DNA of 42,817 bases from an uncultured Lachnospiraceae bacterium (GCA_934394565.1 CAKRQV010000020.1:1-42817), one strand, 5' to 3'. Shown: positions 24,250-33,347, counted from the first letter of the stretch. Translations and numbers: made by a program. The notes: generated from the sequence alone by a model not told the origin.

Positions 24250-26817
24250 TTATGCCTTGCGGCCACAGCACTGTTTATATTTCTTTCCGCTTCCGCACGG
24301 GCACGGATCGTTCGGATAGACTTTGATCTCTTTACGCTGTTTTGGCTTGCGTACAGAAGATTCATCTTTGTTTGTACCGGTAACTTTGGCTACCTGTTCA
24401 CGCTCGACTTTCTGCTCTACACGGACATTATAAAGCAGACGCAGCGTATCCTGCTGGATGGCCAGCGTCATCTCGTCGAACATCTCGTATGCGGCCATCT
24501 TATACTCGACCTTCGGGTCTTTCTGACCGTAAGCCTGCAGACCGATACCTTCACGCAGCTGATCCATATCGTCGATATGATCCATCCATTTGTTATCGAC
24601 GACTTTCAGAAGGATCACACGCTCCAGTTCACGCAACTGTTCGATCTCCGGGAACTCTGCCTCTTTCATCTCGTAGAGCTTGACAGCCTGCTCGTTGAGG
24701 TACTGGCGGAGTTTCTTTTTATTCATACCGGCAATATCTTCGTGTGTGATTGTCTTCAGCGGAATGATCGGAAGCAGGATCTCATTTAACTCAGTCAGAT
24801 CCCAGTCAGCGGCATCGACCTCGTCATTGATACACATGTTGACAGCATTGTCTACGACATCTGTGACCATCTTGAAGATGGCATCCCGCATGTTTTCACC
24901 ATCCAGTACACGGCGACGCTCTTTGTAGATGATCTCACGCTGTTCGTTGTTGACCTGATCGTACTCGAGCAGGTTACGGCGGATACCGTAGTTGTTGCTC
25001 TCGATCTTCTTCTGAGCCTTTTCGATGGCGCTGGACAGCATCTTGTGCTCGATCTGCTCATTTTCGGCTACACCAAGACCTTTGAATACATTCATCAGAC
25101 GCTCGGAACCGAACAGACGCATCAGATCATCCTCCAGGGAAATATAGAAACGGGATTCACCCGGATCGCCCTGACGACCGGAACGGCCTCGCAGCTGGTT
25201 ATCGATACGGCGGGACTCATGACGCTCCGTACCGATGATCTTTAAGCCACCGACCTCTCTGGCAATATCGTCCAGCTTGATATCGGTACCACGACCGGCC
25301 ATGTTAGTGGCGATCGTAACGGCATCGTGCTGTCCGGCCTGAGCTACGATCTCAGCCTCGATATCATGATACTTGGCATTTAAGACCTGATGCTGGATAC
25401 CTTCACGTTTGAGCATCTTGCTGAGCATTTCGGAGGTCTCGATCGTAATCGTACCTACCAGTACCGGCTGATGCTTTTCATGGGCTGCGATAACATCCTG
25501 TACAACCGCATGGAATTTTTCTTTCTTGGTCATATATACGGCATCGTCGTAGTCGATACGCGCCACCGGACGGTTGGTCGGGATCTCGATAACATCCATA
25601 CCGTAGATCTCACGGAACTCCTGCTCCTCGGTAAGAGCTGTACCGGTCATACCGGACTTCTTATCATATTTATTAAAGAAGTTCTGGAAAGTGATAGTCG
25701 CGAGGGTCTTTGACTCACGGCGTACCTTTACATGCTCTTTTGCCTCGATCGCCTGATGCAGACCGTCGGAATAACGGCGTCCCGGCATGATACGTCCGGT
25801 AAACTCATCGACAATCAGAATCTCATCATCTTTGACTACATAGTCCTGATCCTTAAACATCAGGTTATGGGCACGCAGAGCGAGGATAATGTTATGCTGG
25901 ATCTCCAAATTTTCCGGATCAGCCAGGTTATCAATATGGAAGAATTTCTCCACTTTCTCCACACCCTGCTCGGTGAGGTTGACGATCTTGTCTTTTTCGT
26001 TAACAATAAAATCACCCGTCTCAGTGATCTCTTCACCCATAATAGCAGTCATCTTGGTCATTTCGCCGCTGGCTTCACCACGTTGGAGCTGTCTGGCGAG
26101 AATATCACAGGTCTCGTACAGCTTGGTGGACTTGCCGCTCTGACCGGAAATGATCAGCGGAGTACGGGCTTCATCGATCAGAACAGAGTCGACCTCATCG
26201 ATGATGGCATAATGCAGACCACGCTGAACGAGCTGTTCTTTATAGATGACCATATTGTCACGCAGATAATCGAAACCAAGTTCGTTGTTGGTGACATAGG
26301 TAATATCGCAGTTATAGGCTTCACGACGCTCTTCCGGGGTCATGGAGTTTAATACGACGCCGACTTTGAGACCGAGGAATTCGTGAATACTTCCCATCCA
26401 TTCGGCATCTCGGTTGGCCAGGTAGTCATTGACGGTAACGATATGCACGCCTTTGCCTTCGAGAGCATTCAGGTATGCGGGGAGGGTAGACACGAGGGTC
26501 TTACCTTCACCGGTACGCATTTCTGCGATACGGCCCTGGTGCAGGATGATACCGCCGATCAGCTGTACGCGGTAATGTTCCATGCCAAGAACTCGTTTGC
26601 CGGCTTCGCGGACGGTGGCGAAGGCTTCGGGAAGCAGATCGTCGAGGGTTTCTCCGTTGGCCAGGCGTTCTCTGAATTTTCTGGTCTGATCGCGGAGTTC
26701 TTCGTCGGTCATGTTCTGCATGGTCGGTCGCAGAGCTTCGATTTTATCTACGATCGGATAGATACGCTTCAGCTCACGCTGGCTGTGCGTTCCAAATATT
26801 TTTTCAGTTAATTTCAT
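24250..26817 (-). CDS. secA: Preprotein translocase ATPase SecA
   Basis: An 855-residue motor that pushes preproteins through SecYEG. Walker A is RTGEGKTL at residues 101-108, the DEAD-type Walker B is in YAIIDEVDSVLIDEARTPL, and the second RecA-like domain has TNMAGRGTDIKL and QLRGRSGRQGDPG. A C-terminal zinc-binding tail, CPCGSGKKYKQCCG, is intact and normally contacts SecB or the ribosome and membrane. The length is normal. The ATG has AGGAGAAAAAAT upstream. Transcription may start in the 40-bp gap to the DUF4340 gene, where TAGAAT can serve as a -10. Confidence 0.98.
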   Translation of the reverse strand: MKLTEKIFGTHSQRELKRIYPIVDKIEALRPTMQNMTDEELRDQTRKFRERLANGETLDDLLPEAFATVREAGKRVLGMEHYRVQLIGGIILHQGRIAEMRTGEGKTLVSTLPAYLNALEGKGVHIVTVNDYLANRDAEWMGSIHEFLGLKVGVVLNSMTPEERREAYNCDITYVTNNELGFDYLRDNMVIYKEQLVQRGLHYAIIDEVDSVLIDEARTPLIISGQSGKSTKLYETCDILARQLQRGEASGEMTKMTAIMGEEITETGDFIVNEKDKIVNLTEQGVEKVEKFFHIDNLADPENLEIQHNIILALRAHNLMFKDQDYVVKDDEILIVDEFTGRIMPGRRYSDGLHQAIEAKEHVKVRRESKTLATITFQNFFNKYDKKSGMTGTALTEEQEFREIYGMDVIEIPTNRPVARIDYDDAVYMTKKEKFHAVVQDVIAAHEKHQPVLVGTITIETSEMLSKMLKREGIQHQVLNAKYHDIEAEIVAQAGQHDAVTIATNMAGRGTDIKLDDIAREVGGLKIIGTERHESRRIDNQLRGRSGRQGDPGESRFYISLEDDLMRLFGSERLMNVFKGLGVAENEQIEHKMLSSAIEKAQKKIESNNYGIRRNLLEYDQVNNEQREIIYKERRRVLDGENMRDAIFKMVTDVVDNAVNMCINDEVDAADWDLTELNEILLPIIPLKTITHEDIAGMNKKKLRQYLNEQAVKLYEMKEAEFPEIEQLRELERVILLKVVDNKWMDHIDDMDQLREGIGLQAYGQKDPKVEYKMAAYEMFDEMTLAIQQDTLRLLYNVRVEQKVEREQVAKVTGTNKDESSVRKPKQRKEIKVYPNDPCPCGSGKKYKQCCGRKA

Positions 26818-26857
26818 ATTTTTTCTCCTGATTTTGAAGGTTAGAAAAATCCAGATT

Positions 26858-27694
26858 CTATTCTAGCACGTTTGTGGGGGGCGGGCAACTGGAAATGCGT
26901 GAAATGTTTATAAAGTGAAGGGCGGACAGGGTGTGGGGGGCGGAGCTTTCGTTGACTATGCTGCTGTCTTCGACAGTTTCGCTGGTTTCGGTGACACTAC
27001 TGCTGGTTTCAGCTGTTTCGCTGGTCTCGTTGACTACACTGCTGGTTTCAGCTGTTTCACTGGTCTCGCTGACACTACTGCTGGTTTCAGCTGTTTCGCT
27101 GGTTCCGCTGACACTACTGCTGGTTTCGGCAGTTTCACTGGTTTCGCTTTCTTCTGTCTTCTCTAATGTGCTGACATCGCAGTCGAAGGTGGTTACGAGG
27201 GTGGTGTCTACGAGATAGATGTTGTCGTTGTCACTGTTTTTCAGGTAGTTGCCACCGGTGATGTTGTTTTCGTTGCCGAGGGTCAGGGTTGTGGTGCCGT
27301 CGGAGGTTGTGTAGGTGATGACGTTTGTTGGGGCGTCAAGGCCGTAGGTGGCGTCATCTTCGGGATTTTCTACCTGCTGGATGGCTTCGAGGGAAGCTAC
27401 GGCGTCCAGGAGGGTGGTTACCTGATCGGTGTCGAGGGTGAAGTCTGGCTGTTCGGTGCAGGTCCAGGTGTCATCGGTCTTGGTCAGGTGAATGGTTTCA
27501 CCGTTATATTCCCAGCTGAGGGCGGTGATAGCATCGGATGTTGTCTGGTTTACGTAAACTCTGGCGGCTTCGTCGGCAGCGGTCTGCTTTTCTTCGGTTT
27601 TTTTGTTATAGAATTTGAGGCCGAAGAGGGCTGCGACCAGGAGAACCAGGGCGACCACAATAGCGATCGCCTGTTTTTTCTGTTTATCTGTCAT
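26858..27694 (-). CDS. DUF4340 domain membrane-anchored protein with 13-residue repeats
   Basis: A 278-residue protein. A membrane anchor lies at residues 8-27 (QAIAIVVALVLLVAALFGLKF), followed by a DUF4340 domain at about 45-180 (LSWEYNGETIHLTKTDDTWTC, TTSDGTTTLTLGNEN). Residues 185-249 are five 13-residue repeats TSETAETSSSVxx. The last 29 residues (APHTLSALHFINISRISSCPPP) look unlike the rest and may come from a frameshift within or after the repeats. DUF4340 genes typically follow GldG-type genes, as here, where it starts just 1 nt after that gene. It probably forms the extracytoplasmic partner of the ABC complex. Substrate unknown. Confidence 0.85.
   Translation of the reverse strand: MTDKQKKQAIAIVVALVLLVAALFGLKFYNKKTEEKQTAADEAARVYVNQTTSDAITALSWEYNGETIHLTKTDDTWTCTEQPDFTLDTDQVTTLLDAVASLEAIQQVENPEDDATYGLDAPTNVITYTTSDGTTTLTLGNENNITGGNYLKNSDNDNIYLVDTTLVTTFDCDVSTLEKTEESETSETAETSSSVSGTSETAETSSSVSETSETAETSSVVNETSETAETSSSVTETSETVEDSSIVNESSAPHTLSALHFINISRISSCPPPTNVLE
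26948..27142. repeat. Five coding tandem repeats of 39 bp
   Basis: In-frame repeats encoding TSETAETSSSVxx. Adjacent copies differ by only a few bases, so copy number can change by slippage without a frameshift. Confidence 0.88.
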
Positions 27695-29818
27695 TTAGCG
27701 TTTCCTCCTCTTTAACCAGATGATGATTCCCAGTACGACCAGGATCAGTGGAACCAGGACGATGAAGGCTGCGCCGTACAGGATCTGGGTGGATGCTGGC
27801 ACGGTCATGGTAGAGATATTGTACTCTTTAACCGGGATCACGATGGAGCCGGTGGTTTCCTCACTGGTATCCACGAGCTGGCCTAATGTAGAGGCAAACA
27901 GGGTGGAGTTGTTGCCACTGACCATCTGGTCGGCGCTGTCGGTGAACATGGTAGTTGACGTATAGACAACCATCGTGGATATTGTATCGGTATCGATTGT
28001 CTTTTGTGCAGTCAGACCGATCGCATAGCTGCCTTTTTTGTCACCGTCCTCATACTCGTAGCTGGTGGCATTCTGTACGTCTGTTTTGATCACAGCATTG
28101 TCAGATGTCTTTAACAGCGGCGTATAGGTAATACTGTCTGTATCTTCCGGTACGGATATACCCTGTGCGTAGGGGGCAAAGATATAGGCATTGGATGTTC
28201 CGGATGTAAACAGGCTGCTTTCTACTTCCGGCAGGAGGTAGAATGGATTCTGATAATACATGGATGTATCGCTTTCGGCGAGCATGCCTTTTTCTACGCT
28301 GATACCGTAAGCTGCCATGATTTTTTCAAAATTCGGCAGATCTTCTGTAGCCTCACTATTGGTCAGGATCAGGATATTGCCACCATTGTTCAGATAATCG
28401 ATGACTTTATTGGCATCATCCTCGGAGAAGTCGGAGGTCGGTGCATTGATGATCAGACACTTTGCATCTTCCGGTACGGTATCCGCATCCATCAGATTCA
28501 GACTTTCACTGGACAGGTTTGCTTTTTCAATTGCTTTAGAGAAGTTGCCACTGAGTGTGGTTTCTCCATGGCCGGAAACCTGATAGATCTTTGGCATACT
28601 GTCACTGGTGACATACTGCAGTGCACTGGTGATCTGTCCCTCTCCATCATAACCGGTGACGTTCGAACTGTATGTCGTGTAATCAAAATCACTCTCAAAC
28701 AGATCGTTGTAATCAATTACCTTTGACTGTTCGCCACAGGTAACGATCAGGCTGCCGGATGAGATCTGGCTGTCGGTATATTGCTGATAGAAGGTCGGCG
28801 ATGTGGCTGGATCTTTGTATTCTACCTTAATATGGGAAGATGCATCCTCATAGCGTTTCAGAGTTTCGGATACCGTAGAATCAAGACTTTCTTCATTGGC
28901 AATCGCATAGATTGTGACATCCTTGTCCAGTGTTTTCAGATAATCCTTTGTATCCTGTGTCAGGGAATACAGTTTGGAGGATGTCAGATCGATGGAAGTC
29001 ATGGAAGATGGCAGTTCGGCCACGATCAGATTGACTACGAGAGCCACCACGATACCGATGACAATAAATCCTGTACTGAACACACCTGCGGACAGCTTTT
29101 TGCTCGTCATCTGCCAGCGCCGTTTCTGGATGGACTGGGTTGTCAGAAACAGAAACAGTACGATCATGGATACATAGTACACAAGTCCTGTAACGGAAAA
29201 ACAACCGTCAAAGAAGCTTTCCATATACTTGCGCAAGTCATAACATCCCAGAATTTTTGTCAGTATATTTCCCGATGAGGAAATCAGGCTCGTAATACTC
29301 GACATCATATAGCCGATAAACAATGCGCCAAAGGTCAGCACAGCAGAAATGATCTGGCTTTCTGTCAGTGAAGAGACAAACAGCCCTACTGCAATACAGG
29401 TCAGACCATACAGGGCAAACCCAAAGACAGCGATCAGATTCTGCTTTGTCGGTGCATTGCCCAGCGTATCCAGAAGCAGAGCCATAATGGTCATCAGAAC
29501 GATCACGATGGCATGTACCGATGCCATGGCCAGATATTTGGCTGTCACGATCTTTCCTACCGAAACCGGAGCTGTCAGGATCAGCTGATCGGTCTTTGTC
29601 CGTCTGTCTTCTGACAGAGAACGCATCGTCAGTACCGATACCGGAATCAGGAAAATAAACGACACACCGCTGATGGAATAATAGATCTGGGGGGCGCCGT
29701 AATTTAAGTTGTTGGCAAAATAATACAGGCTGAATACAGCCATAACCACCGCAATATAGATCCAGCCGGTAATGGTCTGGAAATAGGAGCGGAATTCTCG
29801 TTTCCATATAGCTATCAT
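27695..29818 (-). CDS. ABC-2 permease fused to GldG-type auxiliary domain
   Basis: A 707-residue fusion. Residues 1-235 are an ABC-2 permease of the GldF type (IWKREFRSYFQTITGWIY, six helices, LSEDRRTKTDQLILTAPVSVG). From about 245 to the end is a GldG-like protein: one helix, an extracytoplasmic domain (SKLYSLTQDTKDYLKTLDKDVTIYAI, YQVSGHGETTL, NGGNILILTNSEA) and a C-terminal helix followed by WLKRRKR. In Bacteroidetes these parts are separate gliding proteins, while in Firmicutes the cluster is an ABC exporter of unknown substrate. It overlaps the ATPase gene by 4 nt and the DUF4340 gene follows directly, so this is a three-gene operon. Confidence 0.9.
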   Translation of the reverse strand: MIAIWKREFRSYFQTITGWIYIAVVMAVFSLYYFANNLNYGAPQIYYSISGVSFIFLIPVSVLTMRSLSEDRRTKTDQLILTAPVSVGKIVTAKYLAMASVHAIVIVLMTIMALLLDTLGNAPTKQNLIAVFGFALYGLTCIAVGLFVSSLTESQIISAVLTFGALFIGYMMSSITSLISSSGNILTKILGCYDLRKYMESFFDGCFSVTGLVYYVSMIVLFLFLTTQSIQKRRWQMTSKKLSAGVFSTGFIVIGIVVALVVNLIVAELPSSMTSIDLTSSKLYSLTQDTKDYLKTLDKDVTIYAIANEESLDSTVSETLKRYEDASSHIKVEYKDPATSPTFYQQYTDSQISSGSLIVTCGEQSKVIDYNDLFESDFDYTTYSSNVTGYDGEGQITSALQYVTSDSMPKIYQVSGHGETTLSGNFSKAIEKANLSSESLNLMDADTVPEDAKCLIINAPTSDFSEDDANKVIDYLNNGGNILILTNSEATEDLPNFEKIMAAYGISVEKGMLAESDTSMYYQNPFYLLPEVESSLFTSGTSNAYIFAPYAQGISVPEDTDSITYTPLLKTSDNAVIKTDVQNATSYEYEDGDKKGSYAIGLTAQKTIDTDTISTMVVYTSTTMFTDSADQMVSGNNSTLFASTLGQLVDTSEETTGSIVIPVKEYNISTMTVPASTQILYGAAFIVLVPLILVVLGIIIWLKRRKR

Positions 29819-30771
29819 AACTTGATCTCCTCCTTAACTTCTTTTATTTCTGTCAGTTCAAGGAAGATATCTTCCAGTGTACGGCCACAGCTTCGCATCT
29901 CCAACATGGTCAGACCGGCATCGGCTACTTTTTTGAATATTTTCTTTCGAATATCTGCACTGCTGTCCGTGCTGACCAGGATATGGCTTGTCAGGTCCTC
30001 ATGTTCTTTCACTTCCACATGGCTGACGCCAGAAACTTCATACAGCACACTTGTCATCGCATCGGTATCCTCGTCAGTCACGATCTCGATCTGCTGGTTT
30101 TTCTGTACCTGAGTCAGCAGGTTTTCTGTCGTATCGGAAGCCACCAGCTTTCCCTGAGAAATAATAAAGATATAGTCACAGACTTCTTTTACTTCTGAAA
30201 GAATATGGGAACTTAAGATAACTGTATGTTTCTCACCCAGCCGACGGATCAGATCACGGATCTCTATGATCTGTTTCGGATCCAGACCTACGGTCGGCTC
30301 ATCCAGAATAATGATCTCCGGATATCCAAGCACCGCCTGCGCCAGACCCACACGTTGTCTGTAACCTTTCGACAGGTTCCGGATCAAGCGGGTTTGCATT
30401 TCGGTAATATGCGTCAGCTCCATGGCTTCTTCCACATACCGGATTCTTTTATCCTTCTCTACTTTCTTAAGTTCTGCAGCAAAGAGCAGATACTCCCACA
30501 CCGTCATATCTTCGTACACCGGCGGAATCTCCGGCAAATAACCAATACACTTTCTGGCCTCTTCCGGTTCTTTGAAAATATCATGCCCGTTAATCTTTAC
30601 TTCTCCTGACGTGGCACCGATATACCCTGTCAGAATATTCATCGTCGTAGACTTACCTGCCCCATTCGGTCCCAGAAATCCGTAAATTCTTCCCGGCTCC
30701 ACCTTCAGAGACAGATCATCCACTGCCGTATGGTCACCATACGTTTTCACCAGATGGTTGATCTCAATCAC
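29815..30771 (-). CDS. ABC transporter ATP-binding protein (GldA-type)
   Basis: A 318-residue ATPase. Walker A GPNGAGKST is near residue 35-43, signature LSKGYRQRVGLAQA at about 135, Walker B IIILDEPTVGLDP and the H-loop SSHILSEV. A C-terminal extension of about 90 residues (EIVTDEDTDAMTSVLYEVSGVSHVEV) is typical of the ABC-2/GldA group. It drives the fused GldF-GldG membrane protein encoded next. The start is GTG with AAAGGAGG 8 nt upstream. It is the first gene of the operon. Confidence 0.94.
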   Translation of the reverse strand: MIEINHLVKTYGDHTAVDDLSLKVEPGRIYGFLGPNGAGKSTTMNILTGYIGATSGEVKINGHDIFKEPEEARKCIGYLPEIPPVYEDMTVWEYLLFAAELKKVEKDKRIRYVEEAMELTHITEMQTRLIRNLSKGYRQRVGLAQAVLGYPEIIILDEPTVGLDPKQIIEIRDLIRRLGEKHTVILSSHILSEVKEVCDYIFIISQGKLVASDTTENLLTQVQKNQQIEIVTDEDTDAMTSVLYEVSGVSHVEVKEHEDLTSHILVSTDSSADIRKKIFKKVADAGLTMLEMRSCGRTLEDIFLELTEIKEVKEEIKL

Positions 30772-30977
30772 GCTTCATTCCTCCTTTATCCCGTACAACA
30801 CATTGTTTCTGCTGTACATCTGGTATCACTTTACGCAGAAATTGTGTTGAAATGCAGACGAGATTGTGAAAATTGCGTGATGAAGATGTGAACACAAGGA
30901 AGAATTGCAATTGACGTCCTTTCTCACCTGATTTCATCATCCACACCTTTACCGTCCCTCAAAATCAGCGAGCGAAG

Positions 30978-31144
30978 CAACGCGTCCCCCTCCCTCAGTC
31001 TGTTCTCCGGCAAAACCCTCCGAAGGCGTCGGCACTTAGTGAGACCAAGCCGCAAGGCGCCGGTCGAACTTAGTGTCCGCTACGCCTGAGGCGGAGCGAG
31101 AGCGCGTTTTGCCGGAGAACAGACTGAGGGAGGGGGACGCGTTG
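30978..31144. repeat. 167-bp palindromic element with structured interior
   Basis: Arms 30978-31016 and 31106-31144 are perfectly complementary over 39 bp. The 89-bp interior has a further stem (CGAAGGCGT with ACGCCTGAG), two direct copies of ACTTAGTG (31034 and 31068), and a small GCC-GCAA-GGC hairpin with a GNRA tetraloop. No long T run follows either arm. It lies between hpf and the ABC operon and encodes no protein. A structured RNA or palindromic mobile element is more likely than a plain terminator. Confidence 0.82.
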
Positions 31145-31197
31145 TTTCGTGAGCGTCAACCCTCACATCCTGCATATATTCACTTTACATCAAAATT

Positions 31198-31725
31198 TCA
31201 GAAGTCCGGTTCCAGAATTCCATATGTCCCGTCCGTCCTCTTATACACCACATTTATCTCATTCGACTGCGCATTCACAAATGCAAAAAACTCATGCCCC
31301 GTCATCTCCATCTGCAGGCAGGCATCCTCCGGATACATCGGTTTCACATCGAATCTCTTGCTTCTCGTGATCCGGATCTCATCCTCCTCGCCTTCCTCCT
31401 CCAAAAACTCGCTCTGGAACGTATTCGTCTGGTACTGGTCGATCAGTTTCCTGCGGTGTTTTTTCAGCTGACGCTCCAGCACCTCTTCTGCAAGATCAAT
31501 GGAAATATACATATTAGAGCTCGACTGCTCCGTACGGATCGCACCGCCCTTCAACGGAATCGTAACCTCGATGATCTGGCGGCTCTTTTCCACACGCATA
31601 GTTACTTCCACAAGTACATCTTCCTGAAAGTATTTGCCCAGCTTGTCCAGATGCTCAGTCACAGCATTTCGCAAGCCATCGGTGACCTCCATTTTCTTTC
31701 CTGTGATACGATACTTCATACTCAT
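31198..31725 (-). CDS. hpf: Ribosome hibernation promoting factor, long form
   Basis: A 175-residue long-form HPF. The N-terminal domain (residues 3-95: KYRITGKKMEVTDGLRNAVTEHLDKLGKYF) binds the 30S subunit. The C-terminal domain (about 118-175: RSKRFDVKPMYPEDACLQMEMTGHEFFAFVNAQSNEINVVYKRTDGTYGIL) dimerises and links ribosomes into inactive 100S particles. The acidic linker is EEEGEEDE. AAGGAGGTAC precedes the ATG; a second ATG two codons later is also possible. A near-consensus promoter lies upstream. It is expressed when growth slows in relatives. Confidence 0.96.
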   Translation of the reverse strand: MSMKYRITGKKMEVTDGLRNAVTEHLDKLGKYFQEDVLVEVTMRVEKSRQIIEVTIPLKGGAIRTEQSSSNMYISIDLAEEVLERQLKKHRRKLIDQYQTNTFQSEFLEEEGEEDEIRITRSKRFDVKPMYPEDACLQMEMTGHEFFAFVNAQSNEINVVYKRTDGTYGILEPDF

Positions 31726-31807
31726 GTACCTCCTTTTTGCAGCTTTACAGTATAAGTTGTCTCATTCTTCCTGAAGGGATAAATGATACAGCCAACACCA
31801 CATCTTT

Positions 31808-31836
31808 ATTATACAACACACGTCCATTTTTGTCAG
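31808..31836 (-). promoter_or_regulatory. Sigma-A promoter of hpf
   Basis: On the minus strand CTGACA, a 17-nt spacer and a perfect TATAAT lie about 85 bp upstream of hpf. Confidence 0.8.
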
Positions 31837-31864
31837 AATATTCTGTACAGTTTCTCAGGAAAAA

Positions 31865-32677
31865 TCATACCCGCCTATTCTCTCTTTTGTCCGGCAACGC
31901 CGTATCCGCACACCATGCCAGTACTTTTTCAAACGACATTTTCCCTCCAAAAAGATCCAGTGCGCTGCCAATTGTCACATCTATTTTATTTTTTCCGGCT
32001 TCGCGAAGTTCTGAAAGATCTGCAAAGTCACCGACACCACCTGCATACGTTGCCGGAATATCCGCATGATCTGCCAGAAGCTTTACTACTTCCGTTTCAA
32101 TCCCGGAGCTTTTTCCTTCAACATCAACTGCATGTACCAGAAATTCACTGCAATACCCGGTGAGTCTGTGCAGTGTTTCTTCATTTAAAACTACATCTGT
32201 AAATTTCTGCCAGCGGTCTGTCACGATATAATAGACTCCGTCTTTTTTCCTGCAGCTTAAGTCCAGCACCAGACGCTTCTCTCCGATGCTCTCTTTCAAA
32301 TGTTGCAAATGTTCCCAGTAAATCTGCCCGTTTTTAAACACATAGGATGTCACGATCACTTTATCCGCACCGGCATCCAGAAATTCTACTGCATTGTCTG
32401 CGGTGATACCACCACCGATCTGCATCCCACCCGGCCATGCGCGAAGGGCTGACAGAGCCTGCTCCTTTGTAGCTTCATAATACGGCGAGGTCACCGGATT
32501 TAAGAGAATAATATGGCCGCCCTTTAAGCCTTTTTCCTTATACAGTCCGGCAAACCATGCTCCATCCTGCTCAGCCACAAAGTTTTCTGTAGCCTGATCT
32601 CCCTGATCCTTAAGGCTACCTCCTACGATCTGTTTTACTTTTCCATTATGTATATCAATACAGGGACGAAATCTCAT
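31865..32677 (-). CDS. hisA: HisA, eukaryote-like form (ProFAR isomerase)
   Basis: A 270-residue TIM barrel that isomerises the ProFAR intermediate in histidine synthesis. It begins MRFRPCIDIHNGKVKQIVGG, with the first catalytic Asp at residue 8. It has the insertions and motifs of the eukaryotic HIS6 branch (LNPVTSPYYEATKEQALSAL, GGMQIGGGITADNAVEFLDAGADKVIVTS, HAVDVEGKSSGIE, PATYAGGV) rather than of the usual bacterial HisA of about 240 residues. It stands alone, with no other his gene in the window. The ATG has AAAGGCAGCAG upstream, a moderate site. An alternative isomerase function cannot be excluded. Confidence 0.9.
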   Translation of the reverse strand: MRFRPCIDIHNGKVKQIVGGSLKDQGDQATENFVAEQDGAWFAGLYKEKGLKGGHIILLNPVTSPYYEATKEQALSALRAWPGGMQIGGGITADNAVEFLDAGADKVIVTSYVFKNGQIYWEHLQHLKESIGEKRLVLDLSCRKKDGVYYIVTDRWQKFTDVVLNEETLHRLTGYCSEFLVHAVDVEGKSSGIETEVVKLLADHADIPATYAGGVGDFADLSELREAGKNKIDVTIGSALDLFGGKMSFEKVLAWCADTALPDKRENRRV

Positions 32678-32789
32678 CTGCTGCCTTTCTAGCTGGTCTC
32701 AGCCTTTCTCTTTTTTGTATAAAACCTGCACATTACAGGAAGTTTTCGGTCAAGTCCCAAAATCAGACTACCGAACCATTTTTGCGCAC

Positions 32790-32829
32790 ATTGAAAACAA
32801 AGATTCCCGGATAATGCCTTATCCGGGAA
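32790..32829 (-). terminator. Rho-independent terminator after the low-complexity lipoprotein gene
   Basis: TTCCCGGATAA and TTATCCGGGAA form a perfect 11-bp stem with a 4-nt loop (32804-32829). On the minus strand TCTTTGTTTTC follows. Confidence 0.88.
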
Positions 32830-32834
32830 CTGTA

Positions 32835-33347
32835 TTATCTGTTGGTTGTGCCTGTCACATCATCTGTGATATCCTTAACACCCTGTCCGATGTCCTTGAT
32901 ACCGGATCCTACCGCATCTCCGACATCATCCACGGCATTTCTGGCATCCTGACCAACATTACTGTCGTCTGTACTGTTCTTCGTACCGGCCGCATTGCTG
33001 TCTTTGCCTGCACCGTTGGCTGCTGTATTACTGCCTGCGCCATCAGTTGTTTCCGGCACAGTTTGACTGTCAGATGCAACACCATTGCCGGCTGTACCAT
33101 CCATACCGGTATCGCCGGTAAGACCATCCGGATTTACCCCCAGATCATCCGCCCCCGCAGCAGGCTCATCTGCAATCATGTCGCTGTCCTGTGTCGGTGT
33201 ATCCTGCTTCGTATCTGTGCTGCTGCCTGTTTCCTGCGATGTACCGGGCTTGTCCGTGCTTCCCGTCTGGCTGTTACCACAGCCCGTTCCCAGGAAAAGC
33301 ATCAGCATCAGAAGAGTTGCACACAGCATCCATTTTCCATGTTTCAT
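32835..33347 (-). CDS. Low-complexity lipoprotein
   Basis: A 170-residue protein with signal peptide MKHGKWMLCATLLMLMLFLGTGC (lipobox Cys23). The mature part is rich in Gly, Asp, Thr, Ala and Ser with little sign of a fold until the last 40 residues, which form an amphipathic stretch (DARNAVDDVGDAVGSGIKDIGQGVKDITDDVTG). It is probably a surface-attached spacer-like protein. No family is recognised. AAAGGAGACTTCGCT precedes the ATG. It stands between hisA and dapB with its own terminator. Confidence 0.8.
   Translation of the reverse strand: MKHGKWMLCATLLMLMLFLGTGCGNSQTGSTDKPGTSQETGSSTDTKQDTPTQDSDMIADEPAAGADDLGVNPDGLTGDTGMDGTAGNGVASDSQTVPETTDGAGSNTAANGAGKDSNAAGTKNSTDDSNVGQDARNAVDDVGDAVGSGIKDIGQGVKDITDDVTGTTNR

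Noticed and set aside
26915..27218. Plus-strand repeat-rich frames opposite the DUF4340 gene
   Set aside because: They are shadows of the 39-bp coding repeats and have no ribosome binding site.
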